A stretch of 64,000 nucleotides of DNA from Podospora bellae-mahoneyi (lineage: Eukaryota; Ascomycota; Sordariomycetes; Sordariales; Podosporaceae): contig NW_026946359.1 of the NCBI RefSeq assembly GCF_035222275.1, forward strand, positions 5,952,001 to 6,016,000, in the 5' to 3' direction. The notes beneath the pieces were generated by a model that saw only the letters and a program-made list of their open reading frames with translations, did not search any database and was not told where the DNA came from. The stretch's first letter is position 1. The number at the start of each line of letters is the position of its first letter. Both the position numbers and the translations under genes were made by a program. Positions 50,938-63,796 of this stretch are shown here, in pieces.

Positions 50938-52011
50938 TCATGACTTGGCGGCGGTGGTGCTGGCTTCTGGGTCGATCTTTCTCCTCTTGCCTTTTGGCGC
51001 TGGCGCCATTCTTGGTGTGTATGTCACTGTCCTTGTCACGACCTCACGAATATGTCGTACGCTCGATCTCGAATCCTTCTTTGCGTGTTTATGTGGGCTG
51101 CTCGTACTCGCGGCACCACCAGCAGGTGCGCTAGCGGCGGTGGTGGGCGTTTCTGGTTCTGCGGGGCGCTTCAAGCTAGGAGATAGTGCCAACCGTCGAG
51201 ACTTGAGTGCCGCCTCCCAGTCAAACGCTGGTGACCTGACTGAGGCAGTGCTCAGTGGTGATCTTGGCGAGTAAAGGCCTGCGGTGGAAATGGCCGGAGA
51301 AGCAGGGAGCTTCATGCTTGGGAATACTGTTGCGTTCGCCCCAGCGGCGGGAGCAGAAAGCGGGCAGTTCGAAGAACCTCGTGGGGCGTTGGACAGCTTG
51401 ATATCGATGGGAGCAGGTCTGGGAGTTTTTGTCTTTTCCACCTCCTCCTCTTTCACCTTGACTCCCTCGTCACACCCGCAGCTGAGATCTGAGCGTGCTG
51501 TTGATGGGCCACTGTCGATCTGTTCGCCCTTGTCCTTCTCTGAGTCATCAGAATCGGCTGTTTCGCTGCTGCTCGTGCTGCTGGTGCTGAGATTGCTGCT
51601 GGCGGTGCTGACAGTGCTGGTTCGGTTCAGAGCGGACTTTCCTGTCTGTGGTGGTGAGGCGAGAGCTGGTGAGACCATGGCCATTCCTCTGAGAAAGTCG
51701 GTATATGCTACCGGAGGTGTGATGGGCGTCTTTTGGAGGTCATGCTCAAGCTTGATGGTGGCGCTAAACGGAGCAGCGCTATACGGACCAGCAGAAAAAA
51801 GAGCGCTAAAGGGTCCGGCGGAAGGCAAACCGGCCGATGGGAGCGCAGAGGAAGGAATTGGGTCCCGGAAAGCCGATGTCCTGGAGACGGCCGACAGAGG
51901 AGTAGCTGAGGGAAGAGAGGTGGCAGACCGAAGCTCATGAGGCGGAGGCGGGATGTGTGGGAAGTTTGCCGTCTTGGGCGTCGATATCGTGAGGGTGGGT
52001 TTGGACGACAT
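50938..52011 (-). CDS. Unknown Ser/Ala/Pro-rich basic-tailed protein
   Basis: I do not recognise a named family. The ATG at 52011 opens MSSKPTLTISTPKTANFPHI; the ORF is open further upstream but without a better ATG, giving 357 aa. Residues 30-85 contain imperfect short repeats with S-A-G-P-[FY]-S-A units (LPSAGPFSALFSAGPYSAAP). An EH-DLQKTPITPPVAYTDFL block then looks like a conserved short motif. Ser-rich and acidic stretches follow (about 130-185). The C-terminal 110 residues contain FDWEAALKSRRLALSPSLKR, a basic KHAKKDSRSSVRHIREVVTR block and a final KGKRRKID, likely nuclear localisation. The even coding bias, absence of internal stops and proline/serine composition suggest a real, possibly nuclear regulatory protein. 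A GTGAGT near 52075 on the minus strand hints at a 5' UTR intron. Confidence 0.75.
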   Translation of the reverse strand: MSSKPTLTISTPKTANFPHIPPPPHELRSATSLPSATPLSAVSRTSAFRDPIPSSALPSAGLPSAGPFSALFSAGPYSAAPFSATIKLEHDLQKTPITPPVAYTDFLRGMAMVSPALASPPQTGKSALNRTSTVSTASSNLSTSSTSSSETADSDDSEKDKGEQIDSGPSTARSDLSCGCDEGVKVKEEEVEKTKTPRPAPIDIKLSNAPRGSSNCPLSAPAAGANATVFPSMKLPASPAISTAGLYSPRSPLSTASVRSPAFDWEAALKSRRLALSPSLKRPAEPETPTTAASAPAGGAASTSSPHKHAKKDSRSSVRHIREVVTRTVTYTPRMAPAPKGKRRKIDPEASTTAAKS

Positions 52012-55000
52012 GATGGCGATGGTAGATGATCTGGCTCCGGGTAGGATGTCGTGTGTTTGGCGACCCGTCAACTCACCTCGAGGACCAAAGGTGAGAGAGA
52101 ACTCCGGCAATGGTGAAGGGAAATCGGAGATGCAGAAAGGGTGCAGGAGGGTGGGCAGGCAAATACCCAAGTATATGAAGACGGTGAGGCGAGCCGGGGG
52201 AGGTACAAACGGACGAGGGTCCGCCCTCGAAACAGCAGGCGCTAAGAGCAGCTCCCCCCGCGCAGGTGTTTAGGAGTTGTACCCCTGTATCTTTGAAGCC
52301 CAGAGCAGTGGTCTGGGGACTTGGAGGGCTGTCTTTTGGGCTTCCCGACTCACAGGTCGGCGGGAGCTAAGCAAGAGCCACTGTTATTCGTTTGTTCAGG
52401 TAGGCCGGCCCGCGATGAGGCCTGGTGGGGTGCGTGTTGAGAGTAGGGTTGATTGGATTGGTCTGAATAACAAACAAGACACAACGTGTTAGCCAGTGAT
52501 GATCCGGGAAGTTGTTGTTTTGTGTATCCTTCCGGCAGAATCGTGGTGTAAAGCACCAGGACAGAAGGCAAAAGCTCAGAGAATGGGAAAAAAAGGTGAG
52601 GTGAGCGAACAAGCACTGCTGTTGGACCAGCCCAATGTGATAGTTGCTTAAAGCAGCGCCAAATTAGGGGCCGGTCAGAGTGGGGCTTCCCTTGACAAGC
52701 GAGAAGCGACGAGTTGGACAGGGGCCGGGGCGGCAGTGATGTGCTGAAATGTGGGATATGCTTTGGTGTGACAGGGTTGCAGGTGAATGTCCGTGTGCCC
52801 TCTTTGTGCTGTGTTTCTCGTCCGCGCCTCGACGATAGAAAGAGAGAGAGAGAAAGAGAGATCTAGGAAGGAAAACTCTGCTTACCTTCTGAGTGCGGCT
52901 GAAAGGTAGGCAGACACGAACTGAAACTGAAAACAGGAGAGGGCAATATGTGATGCGTCTTTGGGTCGAAAACTATCTACTTGAAGGGGGCCAAAGGCAA
53001 TCAGCGGTTACTCCTTTTGGGGGGCTAATTTGTTGCTTTACGGGCACTGGAAGCAACAGCTGGGTAAAACTCACAGAAACAGCTCGTCTGACCAGCCCGA
53101 GCCCCCAAAATCCACTTGGCAGGTGGGCGTCTGCGGAGGGAAAAGAAGAAGCACCAGAAGAAGATCGTGATGGCGTCGGGACTCAACCGCCTGGAGGTTC
53201 GAAAGACCGCGTGTGATTGGTCAAAACAAGTGGAACCTGCAGCAGGGATGGGCGCTAAAGTTGTATTCTTAGCCCAGACGTTTGTGATTGGTCAGGACTT
53301 GCCGCTTACCAGAACGACGTCAACCACAGCAACGGCAATGGGTATCCCCACGACAGTTATCGTGAGCCTCTTCCTCTAAGTAGTACCGGACCGATTACGA
53401 CAACTATTCGATAGAGTGAAGCGCCAGATCAGCAGATCTACTGTGAGGGGTTGAATATGGTCCTGATGGCGCCAAGGTCTGATGTATCGATGCTCCAAAG
53501 GTGGTATCGTTAGTTTGTGAAGGGTACGGAGGCATATGCTAAGTATGTTGGACAGGAGCACAAGGACTCATCTTTGGATGTAGCGGGAGCCAAATCCGTA
53601 TATGTATGCGCGAATCAGCCTTTGTTTTCCAATAGCCGCCTAGTAGAGACTACGTCCCCCATCTGAGAATGCTACGTCCTGTATGCTCGATGGAGCGCGC
53701 GCCACGAGGTTTCCCGTCATGATTCACCATTTCCCGATGGCCAACTGGCGGCTCTTCTGAGATTTCGATATAGAAGCCGCGCTTAATCCTTCTCTGACCA
53801 CCTTGTGGACCTGCCTTTCTCCAGGCCAACCGGCGGCGCGCGGCTGTAAACGCGCTTACAGTCGCAGAAGCTGTCTAGAATATGTCTGTTGGTTGGTGTA
53901 TCAGAGACTGCGAGCTGGTACGTATCCTTCGCCGTTGACTCTAGTGAAGCTATTGGATCAGCAGTCAAAGGTCTTGGTGCTACCTTGTCCCTGCGAATAT
54001 AACCTCGACAGAGCGCGCGCCTGCTCCTCCGGCAACCCTTTGGTAACTGGGCCTCATGGAGGGTCTGGACAACCTTTGGATCCTTGAAGCGGTTTCTGGT
54101 GCCAGCGGCTCTCGTCGTCCTTCTTTTTTCTTGAGGGTATGCTTCGGGCACACCATTACTCCCGCTCATGGACTGAGAAGATGGTGGGCATGGCGAGTCC
54201 AAACACAGAACTTGAACTAGAATCGGTTGGCAGGATGTAATGGACACTGTTGGTTTCCCTGTTTGATCGAAAGCGTAGCCGCTATTGACTTTCCAACAGC
54301 TTTCCAAGTTCAAGGAGGATGCGGGTAGCCGCGTGAACCACCCTGTTCGACATCGCTGACCAGGTGGTTACGCCATGCCGGTGATACCGATGGTGCCGGT
54401 ATTTTTCTCCGAGAAGGTCTCCATTGTAGGCCTGTGTCATGACGCTCGGTGCGTTTCCATCCGTCTTTGCTGATGTGACCTTCGAACATTGAGTTGAGTG
54501 TGAGCAGGAAAAAGCAGGGACTCACACCAAGTGTTTGATATACCCCGTCAAGTAGTTGACGCTCTTGAAACAAGAGTCAGCTACGCAAGATACACCACTC
54601 TCCTTGAACAGAAACACCTGTTATCGAGACTCGGTTACAATTTAGACTAGGGTTGCGATCCTCTTCGCTTGTGAACAATATGGTTTCCTAACATTCATGG
54701 CTTCGGCCAACGACTATGCTCGACACACGCCACTTATGTGCGCTCGCTCCTTCTCTGTGCAAGCCTGTATGTTGCTGGATCCTGCTGGCGTTACGAACGC
54801 CTCCGAAGGATCTGTAACCTCACTTTCCTCTCGAAGGGGACCATCAGAATGGCCAGGCCCACCTGATACCCTTTGCTATGTAGGTGAGCGACACCGTCCG
54901 CTCATCGGCCGAGAACTCTGCGGTTTAACCTCACATTTGACCCATGGTGATGGGTGCTCATGACTGTTCTGAGCGGAGGTGTTCCCAACATGATGCAGCC

Positions 55001-57684
55001 CAGCATCACAATGACCCTGACCGCTTGTCCTGTGCCTTTGACATATGCCTTCAGAGGCCTTGCCATAAGGTAACCTGGCAGTAGTTCATGCACAAGGCGC
55101 AGTATCACTTCAGACCCCGGTCGTCCCGGGCAGGATTGGTCCCTGCTAGTTGTGTGTATGCCTGCTTGATTCCATTCTTGACTCAGGAGGAGCACTGGTG
55201 GTTGTGCGACACCCTCGGCGAGGGTCAGACCTGTTGTCTGAAAGACAAAGGGGCGCAAGGTAGTGTCGGACTTGGCCGGTGTTGTGACATCCAATATTAT
55301 CGGCTGGGTCACCGCGAGGAACAAGGAGTTTGTAGGAACAGATCGGTTAAGTCGATGTCGTGGTACGGGCTGGCATCGAGGAGAACTTGAAGGCGGCAGC
55401 TCGGTTGCTCGAGCAGTATCTCTTGAAGTTAGAAATGGCTTCCCAGGAGGCGCAATATTGTGGACTTGAGCGTACATGCCTGTTTGCAGCAGCGGCTGGT
55501 TTGTCAACTCCTGGCCGAGAAGTTTCGATAACTGCCAACAAGCCGACCAGAAGACAAGTAAACAAATTGAGCGTGAATATAGTAAGCGGTTCCTGCTCTC
55601 ATTGAGTTTGGGAGGAATCCAGGCAAAGAAGGCCAGGCACGAGAGAGGAGCGCCTTCCTCAGTCAAGTTTTCAAAAGGTGTTGATAAAGCCTCGAGCTTG
55701 CACTTTGACAGGTCGCTCATTCATCAATAACATTGGAAGGCCCTGACTCTTGCAGTGGAGGATTTTCTTTTGCTCTACCTTCCAGATCAAGCACAGCACC
55801 GACCCGAGCCCTTTCCCTTACCAAGCAGGAGCTACGTGCCCACAGAACCGTATCTCCATGCGTAGAGACGGGAGCTATGGATGATTACATGATTCTGAGT
55901 GAGCTTCGTGTGTCTAGCAATTCTACCTCCTCTCATTGCCCAGTATATCATAACGTGATGGCAGCTATTCGCTGACAAAGCCCACCGACCACCCCCTTCC
56001 TACTCATCTTTTGAGGGACCACTCAGTCGACCTTGAAGGATGCTTGCCAACCTTACCTTCGACAAAACCAGTTCGAAGTGGCGTTTGAACAGACCCTATC
56101 ATGCCCCATCTTGTGTTCTCAATGCATTTCCGCTGTGTGAGTTGATTGGGCAGCAAGGCAGTGATGCCCAATCGTCACAGAGCTCTGATCGGCAGTCAAA
56201 CCACATCAACACCAAAGCTCATAGCCTGGTAAAACTCTCCAATACCACAACAGGGCATTGCGTGGACAGCAACTCAGGTAGTTGGCATCCATGTCATGGA
56301 GGGTGAACATCCGTTGAATGACGATTCCACAACAGGGGCTCACAATCAGGACCTATCCATTTGTGTCATTATGGTCGCGAAGCCAGAAGCAGACTTGCCA
56401 CTTGGGGCTTGCAATTCCAGCTGTTCATCTTGCTCTGCCGTCTCCGCCTCGTCATGCGGAGGAGACAGCACGGTGCAATGTTAGACTCGGTGGCAGCTCA
56501 GCCGCCGGGCCTCGATCATCTCTCCATCCCATGACATCAGGTCATCACAAGCTACGCTCAAGTCACAGTGGAGGTAGAACGAGCATATCACCCGGTGATG
56601 CCGTAGCAGTTTGGTGACTGAACCGGGCGGAAGTAGTACACCAGGTAAGAACAAGCCAAGCAGGATCATCTCATCATCAGCCCGAAATGAAGCCGACATC
56701 GTCGTTGCCACCGTCAACCTTCATTGCCCTTCACAGTTGTGAACATGGAATGGACCGCGCAAGAATTCCCTTCAGCCTCATCTGAGCCCAAGAACGATAG
56801 TCATGTTCTGGAACAAAATGGATTTCCACAGCTCATCAATGGCTGGCCCTGCTGGACTCATTCTGTCCAACCAATACGACAAGCCAACAACACCATAAGG
56901 CTTCCAGGTAAGCTCTAACGGGAAGATGTAGGAGGATAGATCTGGCCCTTTACAATACCTCCCATGTTTGACCCCAACCTCCCCGTTTCCTTGTCTTTTC
57001 GTCGTCAAGGACGTAAACAATCCCAAACTGTCGATATTGTCAGGAGGTGCCAGGACCAATCTGATAACCCACTCTGACACTCCAACCAATAATCTCCCCA
57101 GTACCCCCTCTTCAAATAACAAACATCTGACATTGCCAATCCCCCGGAGTACCTCCCCGTGTTTACGGTTACAAAAGGCACCTTAAAACGTGGAAACCAA
57201 GATATCTCCCCGCTCTCACTGTCGAATGAGAGCCCAACGATCATCCTCTACACTTTCTATTCGCTACACGGAAAGCAGCAGCTTTTCGGACGCCCCCCGT
57301 TGCGGGGAACCATAATGGAGGGAGCTTATTACTGGATGTGGAAAGTCTTTCCTTTTGACGATGAGAGTGAGGCTTGACGTTGGGTTATCAACATTCGTGA
57401 TGTAAGGTTCTTGTGAAGCCCAAGACCTAGAGTCACGGGTGGACTGATGGACAGGCAGAAATGGATAGAACCGGAGCCATACCGACAAGCCGGCCAACAC
57501 AAACCCATGGCAACAGCTGCACAGATAGGGTCAAGTGATGCCATGCTATGTCAGCCTCTGAGCTCTTCGTCCTCAGCTCCGGCGTCGTACATACATTACA
57601 TACAGACTCCACCAAGCCACATTCTATATGTTGTGGTATGCCAAAAAAGAGCAAGATAAGAAAAGAAGTAATCAGATATCACGC

Positions 57685-57685
<1 letters not shown>

Positions 57686-57715
<30 letters not shown>
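57686..57715. repeat. (CA)n microsatellite
   Basis: Fifteen uninterrupted CA units. Confidence 0.9.
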
Positions 57716-57720
<5 letters not shown>

Positions 57721-60700
57721 AAAACCGCAGCCCTCCGAAGATGTTACCCACCCTCCATCAGCATCACCATCATCCCCATCGGGTAGAGTTCCGGTATTGT
57801 TTCAGAAGTTGAGAAGAAGCAAAGTATTAAAGCCTACGTAGCAAGCGAGACATGAAAGTAATTCCGAGGGGTGTAAGAAATCCGGGGTAATCACCCCGCT
57901 GCCTTTGTGCAACCTGCTCCCGACCTTGAAGGTCCGTCCATCAGTCGAGCGTGTTCTCAAAGGTCCCTCATTCCGTTGCGCTCAAGGAACTTCTCGTCGC
58001 GATACGCCACACGACCCGACCCATATCAAGCCCAAGGCGCGGTATCAGATTGAAGGGGTGCAAGCCGAAAACATTATCAAGAGGTGAAGAGCGAAATTGC
58101 ATTACCAGCATCACAGCGTCTGTGTGTTTCGAGTTATCGCGGCAGAGAAGAAGAAGCGATATCATCATCATGGTGGTAATTTCTACGCGCCCTGTGGGAG
58201 ATGAGAAACAGGCTAGCCCACGGGGGTTGTGAATCTGGTCAAGCGCGACATTACACATTTACAAAATTTGACCGGGGGGTTGTGGCGTGGTCGTCTTCCA
58301 AGAACTCTTCTATGAACTTATGACCCGCTGGTGTGAGTGTGTGACTGGTACTGTAGGATGAAACCGATAGGGCTCGGAGAAAGAGTGAGAAAATTCACCC
58401 AACCGCCAAATGGAAAAGGAACTTTTGGGAGAATGCTGACAGACCTACAGATTGGAACTTCCATGATGCTGGTCTTTCATCATTCCTTTTTTCTTGAAAC
58501 ACGGTACAGCTGGATAGAAGCGAGCGAGAGCGCCTTCCTATCCCGGAACAGTGGTAGGTGGTTGGGGGCACGGGATAGATGGAGGGGAGGTGGACATGAC
58601 CGAAGAAGATGGGAGGGGAGTGACAGCTTTCGCGTGATTTGTTGTTCATGTTCACCAAGAAGTTCCGCGATTCGTCCCTCAGAAACGAAGAAGCCCAGTG
58701 AAATTCCTGAAACACGAGGGAAAATCGCCCGTTACGGGTGATTTCTAACCAGTCAGCACACAACTTTGTGAGCCATTCTTGTCCAACCGACTCATCTCCT
58801 CTCTGTTGTGAGAGGCTGTGTCTGGTCGCATGCACCGCCTCTTTTGCCCACGCCAAGCCAGCGTGTCTGCTCACTTCCGTGACGCGCAAGAGAAAGATCC
58901 GCCAGCAGGCGAGAGAGAGCTGCGAGAAAGTGGCGCAGCTGCAGGCTCTCCTCAAGTCTTCAACAAGAACAAGCAAGAGAAGGCTCCCACACCACATCCA
59001 GCCAGAAGAGACAACACATCTTGCGTTTGATGATACATTGTGTCGTCACCTGATCGGATTCGGTTTTAAGCATTCATGCGGAAGACTGGGTGTGGGAGCT
59101 CTGCATCGAGTATACGATCCCTTCGTGTTTGCGATATATGGCCTCTTTTCTTATTCTGTGAGAGCAACCCTTATTGCCGACGTTATTAATAAGACCATCG
59201 AGTAAGTGCAGAAAACCATGTTCTCTTCGTTCACGGCCCAGTGATTTGCCAGGCCTGGGGTGGGAAGGGCTCGGTCAACCTTTTCGCAGCGGAACTATAC
59301 CGAACCTACGGCGCAGCGTTGCGTTCCACCCGGCACTGCGGGGGGAGGGGTAGTGGAGGAAGCCACAATGAAAACTGATGAGAGAATATCATGAGAAGCT
59401 GCAAAAACCCGCATGGGAATTCCGTGGATGTGTGATGGTGATCTGATGGAGGGGCTCGATCTTCAATGTCATGACAAACCACTTCCCGGTTGGCTTCGGA
59501 CCGCTCATTCTCGTTTCATGGAACTTTGATGTTGATGTCGGTGGGTGCCGGGCTGTTTGTTCCAGCACCGAGATGCGAAGACGGCAGGCAAAGTGGAGCC
59601 GTGACAAGGCCATATCCATTACTGGCCCACACCGACTTTTGGGCTTGGTGGTTGGAGCGCCGAGCGTCTTGTCTTTTTCTCAACCCGCGATGCGTTGGCC
59701 GCCAGTGGCCTCGTCACGCCTCCATCTGGCGCCGCTCCCTGCATCCCCGGCTCCTTGGGCTGGCGCCTTTCGCTGCGGGCCAAGCTATCCGATCTTGACT
59801 GCATGTTTGCCTAATCCGGTGCTGTCAGTTCCCAAGTGCGTGGGAGCGTGCCATCATGAAGTCTGGAGCCTCTGTTGTTTTCCATGAAGCCTCTCGCTTG
59901 GATCGAGATAAGACATTGGCATCTCGTGCACGGACTGACGGGTGTTCATTAGTCGATGGTTGACAACAATTGACAGCCTGTCCAGCTAGGCCCCCTCCGT
60001 GCTCCCGCAAGGCCTGGAGAAAGACCGAATTTCTTATGTGACGTTGCTTGGACTAAATATAGTCTTGTCGAACAACACAGCAGTGTGTGTACACTCGAAG
60101 CTGGAAGAGTTGACTTAGAGGTTCACAGCATCTAGGTCTTACGAGTGAGTGAATCTCCGTCATGCCGATCGCTGGTCAGAGCCCAAAACACCCATCACCT
60201 GCTGGTCCCAGCCCGGTATAGCTTGGTCAATTCCGAGCTGTCTTGAACCTCACAAGACATTTGTCGACTTTGGGTGCCGTCACCGGTCTGCCTCGCCAGC
60301 TGCCGATGACGAGGACACGCATTAAAGAAGTGCTTTTCCCTGTGATAGTCCGGCTGGCCCGTTATCCGAATATGCTGGCGTATCGTATCCGAAGCCGAGG
60401 ACCCTGTCTTGAAGCTCTCAGCCTGGGGAAATAAGGTACTGCAGATTAATATTCGAAGAACAGTTCCGCGGCATCGCTCTGTGTCCACAACTGGCCTGCC
60501 GTGGCCGACAGTGGTGTCTCGCTTGACGGGCCGCCCACCGCGTGCGTCACGTCATCCGCAGTTCAAAGAGAGCAGCAGAGCAAGAGTCGAGTGAAGTCGA
60601 AACGGACCGGATTGCTGCTTGATGTTTGGGACCTTGATACTGCGCCGTCCGTACCTCGTCGGGTTCAACCGCTGTCGTGCAAGGCCAGCCAGGCAAGGCT

Positions 60701-61064
60701 CTACACAGTACACGTCGAAGTACGGTGGTCTCATGGAATCGACGCGTCGGCGGTCGCGCCCAATCCTTCGTTGATTTTTGATTTTTTGTACGGGACAATG
60801 GAACAATACAACAACATCCAAGGTCGCAAGGCAGCCCCGCAGAGTTACGAGGTACCTTCCTGCTTCAACGCCCCTCTTCCCCGTTCGGAGCTGGACCCCT
60901 CTTTTAAGTGATGAGCACCCCGCCAGCCACAGCAAAATGGGCTGCGAGCCGCCCCACTTCACGAGCTGATTCATCCAACCAAATCCTGCAGTTAAAGAAC
61001 TCTGACCGCGCCCTCAAATCATCTTTCGGCTCTCCCTCGTCTCTCCTTCCTTTCCCTCGCACAA

Positions 61065-61221
61065 CCAATCAACCACCCAATCATCCTCTCCACTTGTCAA
61101 GCGTTCCAGTGAGGGTGGGAAAAGCCAATCCAAGCCAATCCAAGCCAATCCGACGAACCCAAAATTTCCATCAAATCAACGGCCGCCCTCGACCGCAAAG
61201 CCAATACGGAGACAGCCCAAT
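61065..61221 (+). promoter_or_regulatory. Cluster of seven CCAAT boxes
   Basis: CCAAT pentamers on the plus strand at 61065, 61077, 61125, 61135, 61145, 61201 and 61217. Three lie in a perfect tandem repeat of AAGCCAATCC (61122-61151), a spacing of exactly 10 bp. CCAAT is the binding core of the HapB/C/E (NF-Y) complex. The cluster is about 2.6 kb upstream of a gene whose start resembles HapB. Confidence 0.6.
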
Positions 61222-63796
61222 AAGCTGTCAAAGAAGAGAGAGCCGCAACCTGGCTCCCAAAGTCTAAATCGCGTTCCCTTCCCGTACGGATACCCCGCGC
61301 ACCGCCCGTGGTGCAAACGCCCCCGGGGCCACCAAGCACCAACCCGCCGGTGACCGCCCGGTCGCCCGCCAGAAAGCCGGCGCTTTGCAGCCTGCCGATT
61401 CCTCCACGTCTCTACATATATCCCGTGCCCATTGCCTTACGCGCAAAGAGTCAAGAGGCGCAGCTCAGCCCTGCGACTGACCTCCCACAGTACGTTTTGT
61501 CATTCTTTCTGAGGTTGTTTCATGGCCTTCATCGGCTCGTGTCGCTACCATGGAAAAGCAGTGTGCATTTCCACCACAACATCCCATACTCATGGCCCAA
61601 TCCCATCCTTTCCCTTCCCATCCCGCATTGTAGTGCCAAGCTGGTGCACAATGGCTTCCCCTGGTCCTGGCTGTCAGAAGATCGTCGTCCTGTTAGGTTG
61701 TGATGCAATGCGCAGCCCAGCCCCCCGTCAAGGCAGTCTTGCACGCATCAGACCCCCCCGGGAGAACAGGATGAGGATGGCGGGTCATCGGAACCGGCCC
61801 TGTCCCCCTGCTTGAAAGAGGCAAAAGCCCACTCACACACTTGCCACAGGCCATCGCTTGGGATCGATTTTTTTTTGGTTTTGGGGAACGCAAGATCGTC
61901 TGGTCCCCACTCAGAGTTCCCAGCCCAGTTTCTTAGTTCTCTGTTTTGCAGCCAGTCATCGATCGAGCGCAAAAGGCACCCAGGACCTAGCAACTAACAC
62001 GAGCAAATCAGCTTGCGGCCGCGTGAGTCCAGGAACTGAAATCAACATCATCTGCCACAGGAGACCTATCACCGTCGTCGTCGTCGCGATCACGCCCACC
62101 ATTGGCCGTCGCGAAGTCCCGTGATAATTCCTATCTGCGGAGCCCAATTAACCCGGATCCCCCAGGCGTTCAATCAACGACGCTCCCCTTCAGGTCCATC
62201 GCGGCTCTTACCACTAGCTGCGACAACTGCAATCTTGGTTGCTGCCGAAGCGGAGTGCAGCCTGTGAAACTACCTATCAAGCAACTGTAAGTTCATCTTG
62301 GACCTACCACGATGCGGTTCCAGTGTGTTAGTTCGCGGGGCTTCCCTTTCTTCCCGTCGGACGGCGCTTTGGTCTTCCCGCAGCTGCATACGACACCGTC
62401 GATATCTCTCCTGGCAGGGCAGCAAGGTGCTTCATTCTTTACCTTCGCGTGACCCCAGAGCTGCTCCTGTCTCTCGCACTTTTCTTTCTTTTTGCTTCAA
62501 AATGAAACTCTGAAAACTGACACATTTGCCAGTTCGGACAGCCGACACAGTAGCTTGCTCATCCGACACCCAACGAAATCGTTGGATTTGACCGGTATGT
62601 ACACGCCTCTTTCTTCACTGTCTTATCCCAGTGTCACTCATGATCGATCCGGTCTGGCTGGCAAAGGACGGCACGCCGGACCCCCTCAAATTCTGGCACA
62701 CACACTCACATACACACGTAATCACCGTAGCTCGGTAGGGTCAAAGACCTGTCTAAGTTTAGACAGCCGGTCAGTATCTTCATGATGTTACCTGTTTGCC
62801 TTCCTTGTCAACTCTTTTTGAAACACACCACCGCCCTGGACAGAAGAGGTAGATCGAAGTTCAGGAGATGGAGGGTGTTTGGAGAGGGGTAATGACATGG
62901 GGGTTAGCCCTCTGCTTCCCAACCCAAAGGCTTGCAGCATCTATCTCTCCTGCCTGGGATTCCCCTACCGTTCCTTCACCCCTTCCTCTCTGGCGCTGAT
63001 AACCCTTGCTGGGCTTTGGGAGCGCGTTGAGTTGGTTGGCAAGGTGGGCCCTTGGGTCGTGCATATTCCGTCATGCATGCCAGCGCATCAGACTGGCACT
63101 GGCCCAAGGCGCCAAAAAGCGAGACTTGACCACCACTCAGGCGCCCTCCTCCTGTCGAATCATCCTGGCCTCTCACTTATATGCCTTCTAGCAAAGACCC
63201 CCAGCACTAACATTTTCGATTTGGTAGACTGAGAGAGCCTGCGCCAACGCTGCGTCGTGCTCCCGTTGACAAGCTACCCGTCTCTTGTTGTTCAGACCGT
63301 TGGGCCGCGCGAGTCGGGAATTTCCCCAGGCTCACCGTCACAGCATCGCAGAAAGTGCTCTCACGTGGCTGCGCTCACCCACGCCATCTCCCGAGAGGCC
63401 TTGGACTGAGCCACCCAAGTTTTGCCCCGCGACTACATCAGCCTGCATATGCTGTGGTGCGACCAATTGCACGGCACCCCTACCTTTTAATCGAGTGCCA
63501 ACGCATCACTCCCAATAGATTGGGTGCACATCCAGCCCAATCCACAGGTACAGAGTGACTTTGGAGCTTTAACCCACACAGTGAGCCCAAATAGATCAAG
63601 GACCTGGCTTCTCTATCACCGGCCTTGAACGACTTTTGGCATCAACCCGAGTGGTAAATCAGCCTTTCACAGCGCAACCGACACCTCTACTCTCTCATAC
63701 CGCCCCACTATAATCGGATTTCTTCTGTCCCCGCGCTACTGATTATCGCGATTTGTTGCGATTCGTCTCGGCTTCTCGTCGGCACATACTCACAGG

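Larger units (their letters stand above)
52012..63796. other. Gene-poor tract upstream of the Gln-rich gene
   Basis: Nearly 12 kb without a gene I can defend. Features: a GA tract (52839-52860), several medium ORFs of doubtful status at 53783-55720, a (CA)n microsatellite (57686-57715) and a cluster of CCAAT boxes (61065-61221). Possible leader introns lie at 62023-62060 and from the GTAAGT at 62287. The last 2-3 kb are C/T-rich and probably belong to the promoter and 5' leader of the gene at 63797. Confidence 0.5.

Noticed and set aside
54200-55100. Resemblance to oligopeptide-transporter (OPT) motifs: ELLPGYLMARPL and NSGYAFDQTGKP on the minus strand
   Set aside because: The two pieces occur in the opposite order to real OPT proteins and lack flanking membrane helices, so I treat the resemblance as chance.
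58395-59205. 200-aa minus-strand and 155-aa plus-strand ORFs
   Set aside because: They overlap each other; the plus one begins at GTG. A short KRKIRQQ..KVAQLQALLKS helix in the plus frame looks protein-like but stands alone.
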